A stretch of DNA of 64,000 bases from Carboxylicivirga sp. (GCA_025210475.1 JAOARW010000111.1:62001-126000); one strand, 5' to 3'. Counted from the first letter of the stretch, positions 35,062 through 44,655 are shown. Translations and numbers: made by a program. Notes: generated by a model not told the origin, from the letters alone.

Positions 35062-36618
35062 TTATAAGTTACTACTCATTAAACCACCAGCCTTATTTTT
35101 AGTATCGGCAGTATCCCACCATACTTTAATATCCATGCGGTCTTTGTCAACCGAATTCAATGCTTCCGGCATCATATCCTCTTCCTGGTTATGAGCGTTA
35201 TCTGAGTAACGAATACGCTTCACCCATGTATCAGCAGCTACTGATGCATTACCACTTACTCCATCAACAGGTAAAGTGATGTCTGGATAATCGGTACGAC
35301 GGAAATCAGCCCATGCTTCAACACCATTCGGGAAGTTAGCTAACCATTTTTGAGTTATTAACTTCTTAAGGTTGGCCTCATCATTAGCTGTAATTGAGGA
35401 TACACCATCTACATATGCTTCGGCTGTTGTTGACTCAACACCCACATAATCCATCGAAGCCTTGATACCCTCTTTGTAAAGTTCATCGGCGTTACCACTA
35501 ATGTAACCTCTCATAGCAGCTTCTGCCTGAAGGAATAATACTTCAGAATAGAACATAACAGGGTTGTACATTTTATTTTCGCCACCGTCACCTACAAAGT
35601 CAATGTAACCGCCTTCAAGATTAATGGTACATCCATAGTCTTTCGCATCTGGCGGAACTGTATTGTAACCGTTTAAAACACCACCATATTCGTCGTAACC
35701 AGCTTCTTCCTTGCTTACATTCTTGCCATCAACCTTATAGGCAAACCAGATTGGTGTGCGAGGATCTTCACCCACAGTAGATTGATTGTAGCAGTAGTTT
35801 GTAAATGTTTTAGAACTACGAATGTTATCCCAGTTCCAGGCCATTTGGTGCAAGTAATCGTACCAGCCTGAAGACCACATACCCACTTTAGCCACATCGT
35901 CGTTGCTGGTCATAATACCACCTGGAGCGCCAATAGCTGCAATCACTTCGGCCTCAGCTTTAGCTGCATCAACATTGCTGATGCGCATGGCCAAACGTAA
36001 TCTTAAAGAGTTACCAAACTTGCGCCACTTATCGATGTCGCCTTTATACAGGTGATCGTATTCGCCGTAACTTTGCTGAGAAGCATCATCAACCAATGCT
36101 TTAACGGCTTCGTCTAAGCGCTTAAATAAATCGTAGTAGATGTCCTTCTGTGAGGTATAGGGTACTTCTTCTCCATAACCAGCTCCAGTATAAGGGATAT
36201 CACCGTAAGTATCAGTCATACGCGACCAGAAATAACAGATCCAAATCTCGGCACATGCAATCTGATTAACGGCATATGGATTTTCAGAATTCTGATCTTT
36301 AATGGCCAATGCCTCCGTTAAATGATCGGTATAAAACTCTTTCCACTGATTACCAATCCACCCGTCAATATATTCATAACGTGGTGATTCAAAGCTGGAA
36401 ACAATATTTGACCAATATTGTGAATAAAAATCAGGATATAAGTTCACATTTCTCTGGTAATTGGCATATCCCCCTTGCACCATATTGCTGAAGAAATAAG
36501 ATGGGTTAACCACTTTAACAGCATCAGAAGGCGTATTCATGTCGCCAAAATCATCTGAGCAACCGTTTCCAAATACCAGGACACATAATGCTAGTAATAA
36601 TATATTTATCTTTTTCAT
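35062..36618 (-). CDS. SusD/RagB-family outer-membrane glycan-binding lipoprotein
   Basis: A 518-residue lipoprotein (Cys20 in VFGNGCSDDFGDMN). It belongs to the SusD-like group that opens with DMNTPSDAVKVVNPSYFFSN, with TPR-type helices and a conserved RMTDTYGDIPYTGAG block. It forms the hinged lid of the SusC channel and captures oligosaccharide at the cell surface. It is 18 bases downstream of susC and 11 bases upstream of the LamG lipoprotein gene, a standard PUL core. Confidence 0.94.
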   Translation of the reverse strand: MKKINILLLALCVLVFGNGCSDDFGDMNTPSDAVKVVNPSYFFSNMVQGGYANYQRNVNLYPDFYSQYWSNIVSSFESPRYEYIDGWIGNQWKEFYTDHLTEALAIKDQNSENPYAVNQIACAEIWICYFWSRMTDTYGDIPYTGAGYGEEVPYTSQKDIYYDLFKRLDEAVKALVDDASQQSYGEYDHLYKGDIDKWRKFGNSLRLRLAMRISNVDAAKAEAEVIAAIGAPGGIMTSNDDVAKVGMWSSGWYDYLHQMAWNWDNIRSSKTFTNYCYNQSTVGEDPRTPIWFAYKVDGKNVSKEEAGYDEYGGVLNGYNTVPPDAKDYGCTINLEGGYIDFVGDGGENKMYNPVMFYSEVLFLQAEAAMRGYISGNADELYKEGIKASMDYVGVESTTAEAYVDGVSSITANDEANLKKLITQKWLANFPNGVEAWADFRRTDYPDITLPVDGVSGNASVAADTWVKRIRYSDNAHNQEEDMMPEALNSVDKDRMDIKVWWDTADTKNKAGGLMSSNL

Positions 36619-36636
36619 GGTTGTCTTAATTTTCTA

Positions 36637-39600
36637 TTAAAATTCAATGTTTAATGAGAAACCATAAGTTCGTGTTGCCGGCGTTGGAGCGAAATCGAAC
36701 GCTTTAGCAAAGTATGAAGTACTATACGATCCTGCATCAGGTACTGTGCCAGGGGTATTTTTGTGAAGATAGAACAGGTTTCTTCCAACCAATGAGATGC
36801 GTGCCGATTGAATTGGATTAGATGGAATCATGCTTAATACAGAACTAGGTAATCTGTAGCCAATTGCCACTTCTTTTAGCTTTAAGAAAGAAGCATCGTA
36901 AAGAAACTCTTCGTCGATATTAGAGACAGCACCCCAATATTCTTGAGCAGTAATAAGTGTCGTATTTGAACTTCCATCTTCCATAACACCCGGAGCATAC
37001 ATATCGATACGGCCCATAGCTGTTGTTCTGGTTGAATTACCCGATCCTGTAGCGCTTGCTTCGGTTACAGAAACAATGTCGCCACCTTTCTGACCTGAGA
37101 ACAATGCGTTAACGTAAAGTCCTTTATAAGATGCATTAACACCAATCGATCCCATAAAATCAGGCTGAACATCGCCTAAAATCTGTCTCTCTGAGTAAGT
37201 TGGCAAACCATCTGATCCAATGATAATGTTACCATTCTCATCGCGGTTGTATTTCGAACCACGGATAATACCCAATTTCTCACCAGGGAAAGCCATTACT
37301 TCTGTTCCACCGTTGAAATCACCGAATTTAAATTCAGGCACTCCATCAACCAACTCTTTCATAACACCTTTGTTGGTAGAGAAGTTAAAATCTACTCCCA
37401 ACTGGAATTCTTTCGTTTTAACAGGGATGGTTGTTAATAATACTTCAAAACCCTGGTTAGTGATTAAACCGGCATTTACCACACGCGTCGTATAACCAGT
37501 ACTCTGAGCCACATCTACATTTAAGATCTGGTTTTCAGTTTCTTCGAAATAATAAGTTGCATCTAATCCGATACGACCATTGAAAATGCGGAAATCGATA
37601 CCTGTTTCATAAGATGTCGACATCTCTGGAGCTAAGTTTTGAATAACCAGGTTATTTGGCACTTCCGAATTCTGAAGACCATAATTCCATGTACCAACTG
37701 TAAAGTCTGTACTTGTTTGGTGAGGAGCTGCCGATTTACCAAGCTTAGCAAATGAAGCTCTCACTTTAGCAAAACTAACCCATGATGGTAATTCAACCAT
37801 TTCGGTAATAATTCCACTTAAGCCAACAGATGGGTAGAAATAGCTGTTATCAAAATCACCTTCAGAAGCTGTTAATGTTGACGACCAGTCGTTACGTCCT
37901 GTAATATCCAGGAAGATCATATTGCGGTAAGCCACATTGGCAAAACCATATAATGAGCGAATTTCTGATTCAACAAAGCTTTCTGTTGCAGTAATGTTAG
38001 TACCATTACCAAGGAAATAGTCTCCTTCTGAAGCCAGGCGACCCGAAGAAGCTGAAAGTGTTTCTGTATAACGGTTCATGTTATTACCACCGAAGCTTGC
38101 ACCTATTTCCCAATCCTCATTAATGTTCTTGTTGTATGAAATCAGGTATTCGTAGTTCTCTTCTCTGAAGTAGTTTTCTCCGGTATTATAATTTGGACGG
38201 GTTGCATCCACATTATCACCAAATAAATAACCGTTTGTAATACCAAATCGGTAAGTATCTAAACCATATTTGACTTTAGCAGTCAGGTTTTCGCTTAACT
38301 TCACATTACCAGCCACGTATCCGAATAAGCGGTCTTTGTGATCGTTATTGGTTGTTTGTGCCTGCAGGAAATATGGGTTACGGAAATTAGCATTCGCTGT
38401 TGTATATAATTTCTCAACGTGCTCTCCACCAATAATATCGTAACCAGGAGCCAGGTCCTTATTTCTAATATTCATTGGCATACCATAGAAATACGACAGG
38501 TAACTGTAGTTACCAATTTCAGGACGCTCGTTTCCTTCAGTTCTGAAATATGACAGTTTAGCATCAACATTCAACCACGAATTAATATCGTAATCAGCTT
38601 TTAAATCGAAGGTTAACTTTTCTACTTTATTTTCTTCGTAGATACCTTCCATTATGTTTTTACCAATTGAAGCTCTGAAAGTTCCATCATCATTACCACC
38701 AGAGAAAGCCACATTATGGTTTTGTGACATACCTGTTCTGGCAAAGTCTTCGATGCGATTGGTTTGAGCCTCGTAAGGGATGGTTTCACCTGTCCATGAT
38801 TCCAGAGACTGACCATTAAATTTTGGTCCCCAAGAACTTGTTCCGTTCTTGTCATAAACACCATTGTCGCCCTGACCATACTGATCTTGCAGATCCAGGA
38901 AATAAGCAGCTTCAGAAAACGTTACATTACCGCTGTATGAAATACCTAAGCCTTTATTGCGCGTACCTTTTTTAGTCGTAACAAGAACAACACCGTTACC
39001 GCCTCGCTCACCATATAGTGCAGCAGCGTTAGGACCTTTCAAAATAGATACTGATTCGATATCTTCCGGGTTCAAATCAAAAGCACCACCTGCGCGGGAA
39101 GTACCTCCCCAAATGCCAGCGTCAGCGCCATTACCATTGTCAAATGGTACACCATCAACCACCCATAATGGGCCATCGCTACCAGTTAAAGAGCTTGTAC
39201 CACGAATTTCAATACGGCTATTGGCACCTGCACCACCGGCTGTTTCCGAAATTTGCACACCTGCAATTCGTCCCGAAAGAGAAGAAGTAATGTTGGCATC
39301 ACCCGTCATGGTTAAATCTTCCGACTTAACATCCTGGGCTGAATATCCTAAAGCTTTTTTCTCACGCTTGATACCTAAGGCCGTTACAACAACCTCATCA
39401 ATATCCAATGCTTCAGCAACAAGTGTTACATTGATATTTGAGCGTCCGGCAACATTTAGTTCCTGCTCATTATAACCAATAAACGAAAATACAATTACTG
39501 ACTCAGAAGACGCCACCGTAATTTTATAACTACCGTCAATACTGGTAATAGTACCGTTGGTCATGTTATCTTTTTCGAAGACATTAACACCCGGAAGCGC

Positions 39601-40035
39601 TTCTCCGGTATCATCCGTAACAATACCTGTAATGGTTACCTGCTCTTGTGCAGTTGCTTCGTAACCTTCCTGGTATCTTTTTGTAATGATAATATCATTA
39701 TCAATGATATGATATTTAAATTCTTCAAGGTTTAAAACTTTGTCAAGAATTTCTTCAACTCCCTGGTTTTGTGCCTGAACATTTACAATCTTATTCTCAT
39801 TAACATCTTCTTTACTATAAAAAACGTTAAAATTCGATTGTTTTTCGATCTCATCAAAGACTTTGGATAGAGTTGACTTTTTTAGGTTCAATGATACTTT
39901 ATTGCTTTGTCCGTAAGACGCAGCAGTGATTTGCATCATTCCAATGACCATAAATAGAACACATAGTTTCATAACACGTCCTAATTTCTTTAGCTGGTTC
40001 CTGGGGATACCAACTAAGGTTTTGTTTTTTTTCAT
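36637..40035 (-). CDS. SusC/RagA-family TonB-dependent receptor with STN domain
   Basis: A 1132-residue outer-membrane importer. After the signal peptide (cleavage near ASYGQ) comes an STN/secretin-N domain (~45-125, LKKSTLSKVFDEIEKQS), which contacts an anti-sigma factor. A CarboxypepD_reg-like domain (~128-215, GIVTDDTGEALPGVNVFE), the TonB-box region DEVVVTALGIKREKKALGY, the plug (~235-350, IRGTSSLTGSDGPLWVVDGV) and a 22-strand barrel follow, ending RTYGFSLNIEF. The STN domain fits the adjacent FecR/ECF sigma pair: substrate binding should signal through FecR. Directly followed by susD. Confidence 0.95.
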   Translation of the reverse strand: MKKNKTLVGIPRNQLKKLGRVMKLCVLFMVIGMMQITAASYGQSNKVSLNLKKSTLSKVFDEIEKQSNFNVFYSKEDVNENKIVNVQAQNQGVEEILDKVLNLEEFKYHIIDNDIIITKRYQEGYEATAQEQVTITGIVTDDTGEALPGVNVFEKDNMTNGTITSIDGSYKITVASSESVIVFSFIGYNEQELNVAGRSNINVTLVAEALDIDEVVVTALGIKREKKALGYSAQDVKSEDLTMTGDANITSSLSGRIAGVQISETAGGAGANSRIEIRGTSSLTGSDGPLWVVDGVPFDNGNGADAGIWGGTSRAGGAFDLNPEDIESVSILKGPNAAALYGERGGNGVVLVTTKKGTRNKGLGISYSGNVTFSEAAYFLDLQDQYGQGDNGVYDKNGTSSWGPKFNGQSLESWTGETIPYEAQTNRIEDFARTGMSQNHNVAFSGGNDDGTFRASIGKNIMEGIYEENKVEKLTFDLKADYDINSWLNVDAKLSYFRTEGNERPEIGNYSYLSYFYGMPMNIRNKDLAPGYDIIGGEHVEKLYTTANANFRNPYFLQAQTTNNDHKDRLFGYVAGNVKLSENLTAKVKYGLDTYRFGITNGYLFGDNVDATRPNYNTGENYFREENYEYLISYNKNINEDWEIGASFGGNNMNRYTETLSASSGRLASEGDYFLGNGTNITATESFVESEIRSLYGFANVAYRNMIFLDITGRNDWSSTLTASEGDFDNSYFYPSVGLSGIITEMVELPSWVSFAKVRASFAKLGKSAAPHQTSTDFTVGTWNYGLQNSEVPNNLVIQNLAPEMSTSYETGIDFRIFNGRIGLDATYYFEETENQILNVDVAQSTGYTTRVVNAGLITNQGFEVLLTTIPVKTKEFQLGVDFNFSTNKGVMKELVDGVPEFKFGDFNGGTEVMAFPGEKLGIIRGSKYNRDENGNIIIGSDGLPTYSERQILGDVQPDFMGSIGVNASYKGLYVNALFSGQKGGDIVSVTEASATGSGNSTRTTAMGRIDMYAPGVMEDGSSNTTLITAQEYWGAVSNIDEEFLYDASFLKLKEVAIGYRLPSSVLSMIPSNPIQSARISLVGRNLFYLHKNTPGTVPDAGSYSTSYFAKAFDFAPTPATRTYGFSLNIEF

Positions 40036-40139
40036 AAATTTGTAATGCTTAATTATACCTTTTATAATTAGTTGTAACCAGTTTGCAGACTGGTTGTACC
40101 TTACATCGGGAGTAGTTGCAGCTATTCCCGCTTTTTTTT
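40035..40139 (+). ncRNA. Candidate antisense small RNA in the susC leader
   Basis: On the strand opposite susC, TAAATTTG (40035-40042) matches the Bacteroidota -7 element. A factor-independent terminator lies ~65-95 bases on: stem CGGGAGTAG/CTATTCCCG (40107-40130, one G-T pair) followed by eight T (40132-40139). A smaller ACCAGT/ACTGGT hairpin lies between. No plus-strand gene explains this terminator. A ~90-nt transcript would be antisense to the susC 5' leader, matching the cis-antisense RNAs known beside sigma/anti-sigma-controlled susC genes in Bacteroides. No good -33 element was found. Confidence 0.4.
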
Positions 40140-40212
40140 AGTCAGTTTGATTAGATTTCAACCAAAGGCTGCACCTTTAAGTCTTTTGTTCATAGCTCAT
40201 TATCTTAATTAA

Positions 40213-41208
40213 CTATTTCGATTTAAGTATTATCAGCTCATCGTTTACAACATAGTCAAGATCAGTAATGATACTAAAACGTTGCAGCGTTGTTAATATC
40301 GACTGTTCTTTCTGAATAACACAACGATAGCGTTTATTCTTTAAAGCTTCATCTTCTATTTGAATCTTTACCTTATATATACTGGCAAGTTTATTCGCAA
40401 TTTCTTCCAATGTAGCATCTTTAAACTCAAAGCGACCTGTGGTCCAACCTGATATCAAATCGGCTTGATCTACTTTCTTTATCGAGTAATCACCTTTCTT
40501 ATCAACAACAAACTGCTGACCTGGTTTAAGCCTTGCCACTTCTTTTTGGTTTACATCGAAAATACCAACTGATCCATCTTTTAAAGTTACTTCGCAAACC
40601 TGCTTTTTGCGATCGGATATCACATTAAATTCTGTACCATAAACTTTTACCGTGTGATTATAGCCTTGCACTAAAAAAGGGTGATCATTGTCGTGGGCAA
40701 CATCAAAAAAGGCTTCCCCTTCCAAGCTTGCCAAACGACTGGAGTTATTCACATCGTACTTGTATCGTAACTCAGATGTACTATTTAACCAAACATTTGT
40801 TCCATCGGGAAGTTCGAAATTAGCGGGACTCCCCTGCGGGGCCGACACTTTAAACTCGCCTGCCAGTAACTTGTTGCGTTGGCTTAAATTATTGTTGAAC
40901 CATATTGTTGAGACAACCAGGCTGATCAGCATCACAGACAAGGATGTATAAACAAAGCTTCTTACTTTGGATCGTTGATGCATTAATTGGTTTATAACCC
41001 CGGTTTTGGTCTTCTCTCGCGATTCGGCCAATCGCTCTTTTGAAAATATCAGCGATTGAGCTTTAAATACCTCGCATTGTTTTTGATAGGTGGCTTTATT
41101 TTTATCACTCCTGTTAATCCAGGCAGTCAGATCCTTCTCCTCCTCAACGCTAATCTCGCTATTTAGCTGCCTTAATATTAAGAGTTCTATTTTTTCCGCT
41201 TCAGTCAT
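40213..41208 (-). CDS. FecR-family anti-sigma factor
   Basis: A 331-residue inner-membrane regulator. Residues 1-~88 are cytoplasmic and bind the sigma factor; one membrane helix follows (~90-108, SLSVMLISLVVSTIWF). The FecR domain (~120-215; SAPQGSPANFELPDGTNVWLNSTSELRY, shown here only by its core) and a C-terminal DUF4974-like domain (~255-330, FEFKDATLEEIANKLASIY) are periplasmic and receive the signal from the STN domain of SusC. It lies between ecf sigma and susC. A strong terminator separates it from the sigma gene. Confidence 0.93.
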   Translation of the reverse strand: MTEAEKIELLILRQLNSEISVEEEKDLTAWINRSDKNKATYQKQCEVFKAQSLIFSKERLAESREKTKTGVINQLMHQRSKVRSFVYTSLSVMLISLVVSTIWFNNNLSQRNKLLAGEFKVSAPQGSPANFELPDGTNVWLNSTSELRYKYDVNNSSRLASLEGEAFFDVAHDNDHPFLVQGYNHTVKVYGTEFNVISDRKKQVCEVTLKDGSVGIFDVNQKEVARLKPGQQFVVDKKGDYSIKKVDQADLISGWTTGRFEFKDATLEEIANKLASIYKVKIQIEDEALKNKRYRCVIQKEQSILTTLQRFSIITDLDYVVNDELIILKSK

Positions 41209-41235
41209 ATTAAATTCCTTTCTACTACTTACACG

Positions 41236-41262
41236 AAAAAAAAAGAGTGTCCCCTGACACTC
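41236..41262 (-). terminator. Intrinsic terminator between sigma and fecR genes
   Basis: On the minus strand GAGTGTC-AGGG-GACACTC is followed by nine T. It lies 28 bases after the sigma stop codon and 28 before the fecR start, so most sigma transcripts should end here. Confidence 0.88.
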
Positions 41263-41289
41263 CTTGTGAAAAAAATGTAAAAATTTTCT

Positions 41290-41817
41290 TTACATGAATA
41301 ATATGGATGGCATATATTCGGATAAATCCTTACGTAACTGCCTCAATGATCGGGAGATTTGTGTTTCAACCGTTTTTTCTGATACGGCTAATTTTTCAGC
41401 TATTTGCCGGTAGCTTAATCCTTCATTCCGGCTCATGAGAAATATTTGTCTTCTTTTCTCAGGTAATAAAGCAATCGCATTCTCAATTTGCTTCTCCAAT
41501 TCTTCTTCAAACAAAGGACTATTAAAAGCCATGGCTATCTCCTTTCCCTCCGGCACCTCCATCTCATTACTTTGCTTGGCTTTGTTTTTTCGCTGTACAT
41601 CAATGCAAATATTAAAAACCGATTTAAACAAATAGCTTTTAACCGAACCGTTTATCTCCGTTAATTTGCCTTTCGACCACAAACCAATAAACAACTCTTG
41701 CACAGCCTCTTCTGCATCCCATTTATTGCCCAACAGTTTTGTTGCAAACAAAACACATCGCGGATAATAAAGATTAAAAACATCATCAAAGGTGACATTT
41801 TTGATAGCATTTTTCAT
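41290..41817 (-). CDS. ECF RNA polymerase sigma factor
   Basis: A 175-residue extracytoplasmic-function sigma-70 factor. Region 2 (~10-75) contains FNLYYPRCVLFATKLLG and AEEAVQELFIGLW. Region 4 (~115-170) contains LPEKRRQIFLMSRNEGLSYRQIAE and the recognition helix VSEKTVETQISRSL. It should direct transcription of the susC-susD-LamG operon when released by the adjacent FecR protein. It has a good upstream promoter (41844-41873) of housekeeping type. Confidence 0.93.
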   Translation of the reverse strand: MKNAIKNVTFDDVFNLYYPRCVLFATKLLGNKWDAEEAVQELFIGLWSKGKLTEINGSVKSYLFKSVFNICIDVQRKNKAKQSNEMEVPEGKEIAMAFNSPLFEEELEKQIENAIALLPEKRRQIFLMSRNEGLSYRQIAEKLAVSEKTVETQISRSLRQLRKDLSEYMPSILFM

Positions 41818-41843
41818 AAAACAGGATTCTTCAGATTTCGTGT

Positions 41844-41873
41844 CAAAAATATAAATTTAAGATAAATCCGAAA
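41844..41873 (-). promoter_or_regulatory. Promoter of the ECF sigma gene
   Basis: On the minus strand TTTC (for TTTG) is followed after 18 bases by TATTTTTG, an exact TAnnTTTG -7 element, 26 bases before the start codon. Spacing is close to the Bacteroidota consensus. Confidence 0.5.
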
Positions 41874-41940
41874 CTTCCAAGCAAAACATCAGGGAATATT
41901 AGAACATATTCACACCATTAAACACATAAACTTAAAATCA

Positions 41941-41983
41941 CAAAACCCTTGATATATCTTCAAAAGAAGAATCAAGGGTTTTG
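41941..41983 (-). terminator. Terminator of GH47 gene
   Basis: CAAAACCCTTGAT and ATCAAGGGTTTTG form a perfect 13-bp stem with a 17-base loop, lying 17 bases past the GH47 stop on the minus strand. It separates GH47 from the sigma gene. Confidence 0.85.
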
Positions 41984-41999
41984 AAATTAACCAAGAAGA

Positions 42000-43439
42000 T
42001 TAATTTATTTTTAAGCGCTCTTTTGCTTTTGTTTTATCAAATGATGATTTTTTGAAAGGATGCGCTTCGGTATTGAAAATATAATCGTCCAATACAAATG
42101 ATTTATCATGCATGGTAAAGGTCAGGTACAGGTACTTCATGGTTTCGGCAAAAAAGAAGGTTGGCATGTAATCTTTCTTCTCCATTGTACGAACATCATT
42201 AACCGCTGAAAATGCAATATCTGTTTTACAGTACTTTTTAATATCCGACCAATACTGATCAACCATCTGGTAGAACTTCTCTTTGCCGGTAAAATGATAA
42301 AGGTAATAAGCCGATTCGATAATTTCCGGATTTAAGTCATAAGCCGGATAACCGGGAACGGCAGCATCAAAATCATAGATCATTGGCTCTAATCCGTAAC
42401 GGTTCCATAACCAGTTCCAGGTATCCTGATTCTTTTCAGCCCTTATAAAATCGCCATCTAGCGTTAACACAGCCGGCCAGAATACATCGTACAGCGTAAC
42501 AATACCTCCCTCGATTAAATCCGGATTATCATTATACATCGGGTTGGTCTTTTTCTTTCCTGTATGCATATCCACCCGCTTATACCAATAAGATGTATCA
42601 CTTTCTTCAACAAGATAAGTATTAACCGCGTCCACACTTTGTCGCCAGATCGGCTCTAACTCCTTATCTCCAAACAACAAATAAGATTTCAAAAGGTACT
42701 CGTAATAAGAATCTATCCCTGCACAGATATGACTGGTGTTATTGAGCCACTCCCCCGTTTCCACATTTATGTTTTCGCCCACCAGCTTTTTATCCGACAC
42801 TCGCTCCCAGATGGCCAAATTGGCCTTTTTAGCCGTTTGATAGTAAACCGGATTTTTGGTGTAATAACTCAGAATTCCCATTTCAAACATATACGAAGCC
42901 GCTTCGGCCACATTAATCTTCTCCCCTTTAGTTTCACCGGTCTTCAGGTTAAACCAATAATACGGCATGCCTGTAGGTGAATCGAAGGCCTTTAGCATTC
43001 GCTGACCAAAATCCTCGGTTTTATCAAGAATCATCTGATCTCCGGTGTATTCGTACATGGCCAGGAGTCCGCCTAAAATTCGAATATTAACTTCAAAGGT
43101 TTTGACATACAAATCTTTATCCCAACTAATGCTGTCCACCACGTATTTTTCAATTTCATTGGCATAATCCTCCAATCCCATAACTTTCATGGTGCTATAG
43201 GCATCAATTGGTGAAATGTGCAACGACTCCTCATACCAATCCTGATAACCACCCGATACCGGCAACAGAACATCGTGTCCCCAGGCATATTTCTTATACC
43301 CTTCCCAACTTCTTATGAACTCAGATTTTACTTCATCAGCCAATTGCTGCCTGCTTTCATTGTCCGATTTACTCTTTGTCGATTGACAAGCAACCAATCC
43401 CAATGCCAGAATCACAATATAAATTAGTGTTTTATGCAT
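42000..43439 (-). CDS. GH47-like alpha-1,2-mannosidase lipoprotein
   Basis: A 479-residue lipoprotein (Cys18 in LALGLVACQST) with the (alpha/alpha)7 barrel signatures of glycoside hydrolase family 47. These include TMKVMGLEDYANEIEKYV, KTFEVNIRILGGLLAMYEYTG (acid Glu segment), FDSPTGMPYYW, DSYYEYLLKSYLLFG, NPEIIESAYYLYHFTG and the terminal FNTEAHPF, whose Thr-Glu coordinates the active-site calcium. GH47 enzymes trim alpha-1,2-linked mannose from N-glycans; most are eukaryotic and bacterial ones are few. Divergent from the alpha/beta hydrolase gene and upstream of the PUL regulators on the same strand. Confidence 0.87.
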   Translation of the reverse strand: MHKTLIYIVILALGLVACQSTKSKSDNESRQQLADEVKSEFIRSWEGYKKYAWGHDVLLPVSGGYQDWYEESLHISPIDAYSTMKVMGLEDYANEIEKYVVDSISWDKDLYVKTFEVNIRILGGLLAMYEYTGDQMILDKTEDFGQRMLKAFDSPTGMPYYWFNLKTGETKGEKINVAEAASYMFEMGILSYYTKNPVYYQTAKKANLAIWERVSDKKLVGENINVETGEWLNNTSHICAGIDSYYEYLLKSYLLFGDKELEPIWRQSVDAVNTYLVEESDTSYWYKRVDMHTGKKKTNPMYNDNPDLIEGGIVTLYDVFWPAVLTLDGDFIRAEKNQDTWNWLWNRYGLEPMIYDFDAAVPGYPAYDLNPEIIESAYYLYHFTGKEKFYQMVDQYWSDIKKYCKTDIAFSAVNDVRTMEKKDYMPTFFFAETMKYLYLTFTMHDKSFVLDDYIFNTEAHPFKKSSFDKTKAKERLKIN

Positions 43440-43797
43440 AATAGTTTAATGAGTTAAAACAAGGCTACAAATCTAAAATCAATACAAGGTAAAAAGAAAA
43501 TAATCTTTTGTTTGGAAGATGTCAATAATTGCCCTGTGGCGACATTTAATTTGTAATAAAGAATCCGGATATAGTTTAAATCCTCTGGTTTTTCTTTGCA
43601 ACTTAGGACAAGAGCAATGCTCAATAGTTTTAAATAGGCGATGGAAGAAATCAACATTACTAATTTAGAAATGAGTGCTGGCTATATAACAGAGCCTGTA
43701 CATTTAATCCACGCAGCAAAATGTTTAACCTGATATTACTTTGGAAATCAACTGCAAAACTTAAATTTACGTTTTGAATTAAACAAACAACTCTAAA
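43440..43797. other. Divergent intergenic region, 358 bp
   Basis: Lies between GH47 (minus) and the alpha/beta hydrolase gene (plus). Holds the plus-strand promoter at 43740-43769. No reliable ORF or repeat seen. Confidence 0.5.
43740..43769 (+). promoter_or_regulatory. Putative promoter of alpha/beta hydrolase gene
   Basis: TTTG (43740-43743), 18-base spacer, TAAATTTA (43762-43769), one mismatch from TAnnTTTG. It lies 28 bases before the start codon. Confidence 0.5.
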
Positions 43798-44655
43798 ATG
43801 AGCAGCCAAATAGCCAAAACTAAATATGGGTATATCGAATATTGCATTGAGGGAAAGGGCTCCCCCATCGTATTTATCCATGGCGGTCATTCCAATTGCT
43901 ACGAAACCCTTTGTCACAAAGGCTTTGATTTGAATCGATTTCAACTCATTACTCCTTCCCGGCCCGGATACGGGAAAACACCATTGGATAATAATCGTAC
44001 ACCTAAACAGGCAGCTCATTTAATTGCTGCTTTGCTTGATGAATTATCACTTAGTGATGTTATTGTTTATGGTATTTCAGCTGGTGGATTAACAGCTATT
44101 GAACTGGCTGGCAATCATCCACAATTGGTTAATAAGTTAATACTTGCTTCAGCGGTTTCTCAAAAATGGCTCGATCCCAAAGGTAAGGTATATAAAACAG
44201 CACAACGTATATTTAGTCCTCGAATGGAGAAGCTAACCTGGGGAATGGTTCGATTCTTTGTCCGCCTATCCCCAACGATGATCGCCAAGAGCTTCTATCC
44301 TGAATTTTCCTCACTACCCAGCCATTCTTTAGATGAAAAAGACGTAAAGGAACTAATTAAAACAATGCAACATTACCATTCGGGTAACGGCTTTTTAAAT
44401 GACATTGACCAGGATATACTTAAGGAAGTTAAGCAAAGTATTCAATGCCCTACTCTTATTATCCATAGTGTTAATGATGGTAGTGTATCGATTAGCCAGG
44501 CGAGAAATACGCATCATTTAATCAAGCATTCTCAATTGATTGAACTTAATAACAAATGGGGGCATTTATTTTGGATAGGTAAAGATTCGGATGAATCGAT
44601 TCACCACACCCTTAAGTTTATTCAAGAAGGCGAAACTAATGCTAAAATCGATTAA
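43798..44655 (+). CDS. Alpha/beta-fold hydrolase
   Basis: A 285-residue hydrolase without signal peptide. The oxyanion segment is FIHGGHSNC, the nucleophile elbow VYGISAGGLTAIEL (Ser in G-I-S-A-G), an acid lies near HSVNDGSVSI, and the catalytic His is in NKWGHLFWIG. This fits the general esterase/haloperoxidase-like group; the natural substrate is not predictable. It may remove ester decorations from imported sugars or act in unrelated metabolism. It is followed on the same strand by a sulfatase gene 174 bases away. Confidence 0.85.
   Translation: MSSQIAKTKYGYIEYCIEGKGSPIVFIHGGHSNCYETLCHKGFDLNRFQLITPSRPGYGKTPLDNNRTPKQAAHLIAALLDELSLSDVIVYGISAGGLTAIELAGNHPQLVNKLILASAVSQKWLDPKGKVYKTAQRIFSPRMEKLTWGMVRFFVRLSPTMIAKSFYPEFSSLPSHSLDEKDVKELIKTMQHYHSGNGFLNDIDQDILKEVKQSIQCPTLIIHSVNDGSVSISQARNTHHLIKHSQLIELNNKWGHLFWIGKDSDESIHHTLKFIQEGETNAKID

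Noticed and set aside
38957..39475. 172-residue plus-strand ORF opposite susC
   Set aside because: Antisense to the plug domain of susC; Pro/Ser-rich composition is the mirror of Gly/Glu-rich coding sequence. Not a gene.
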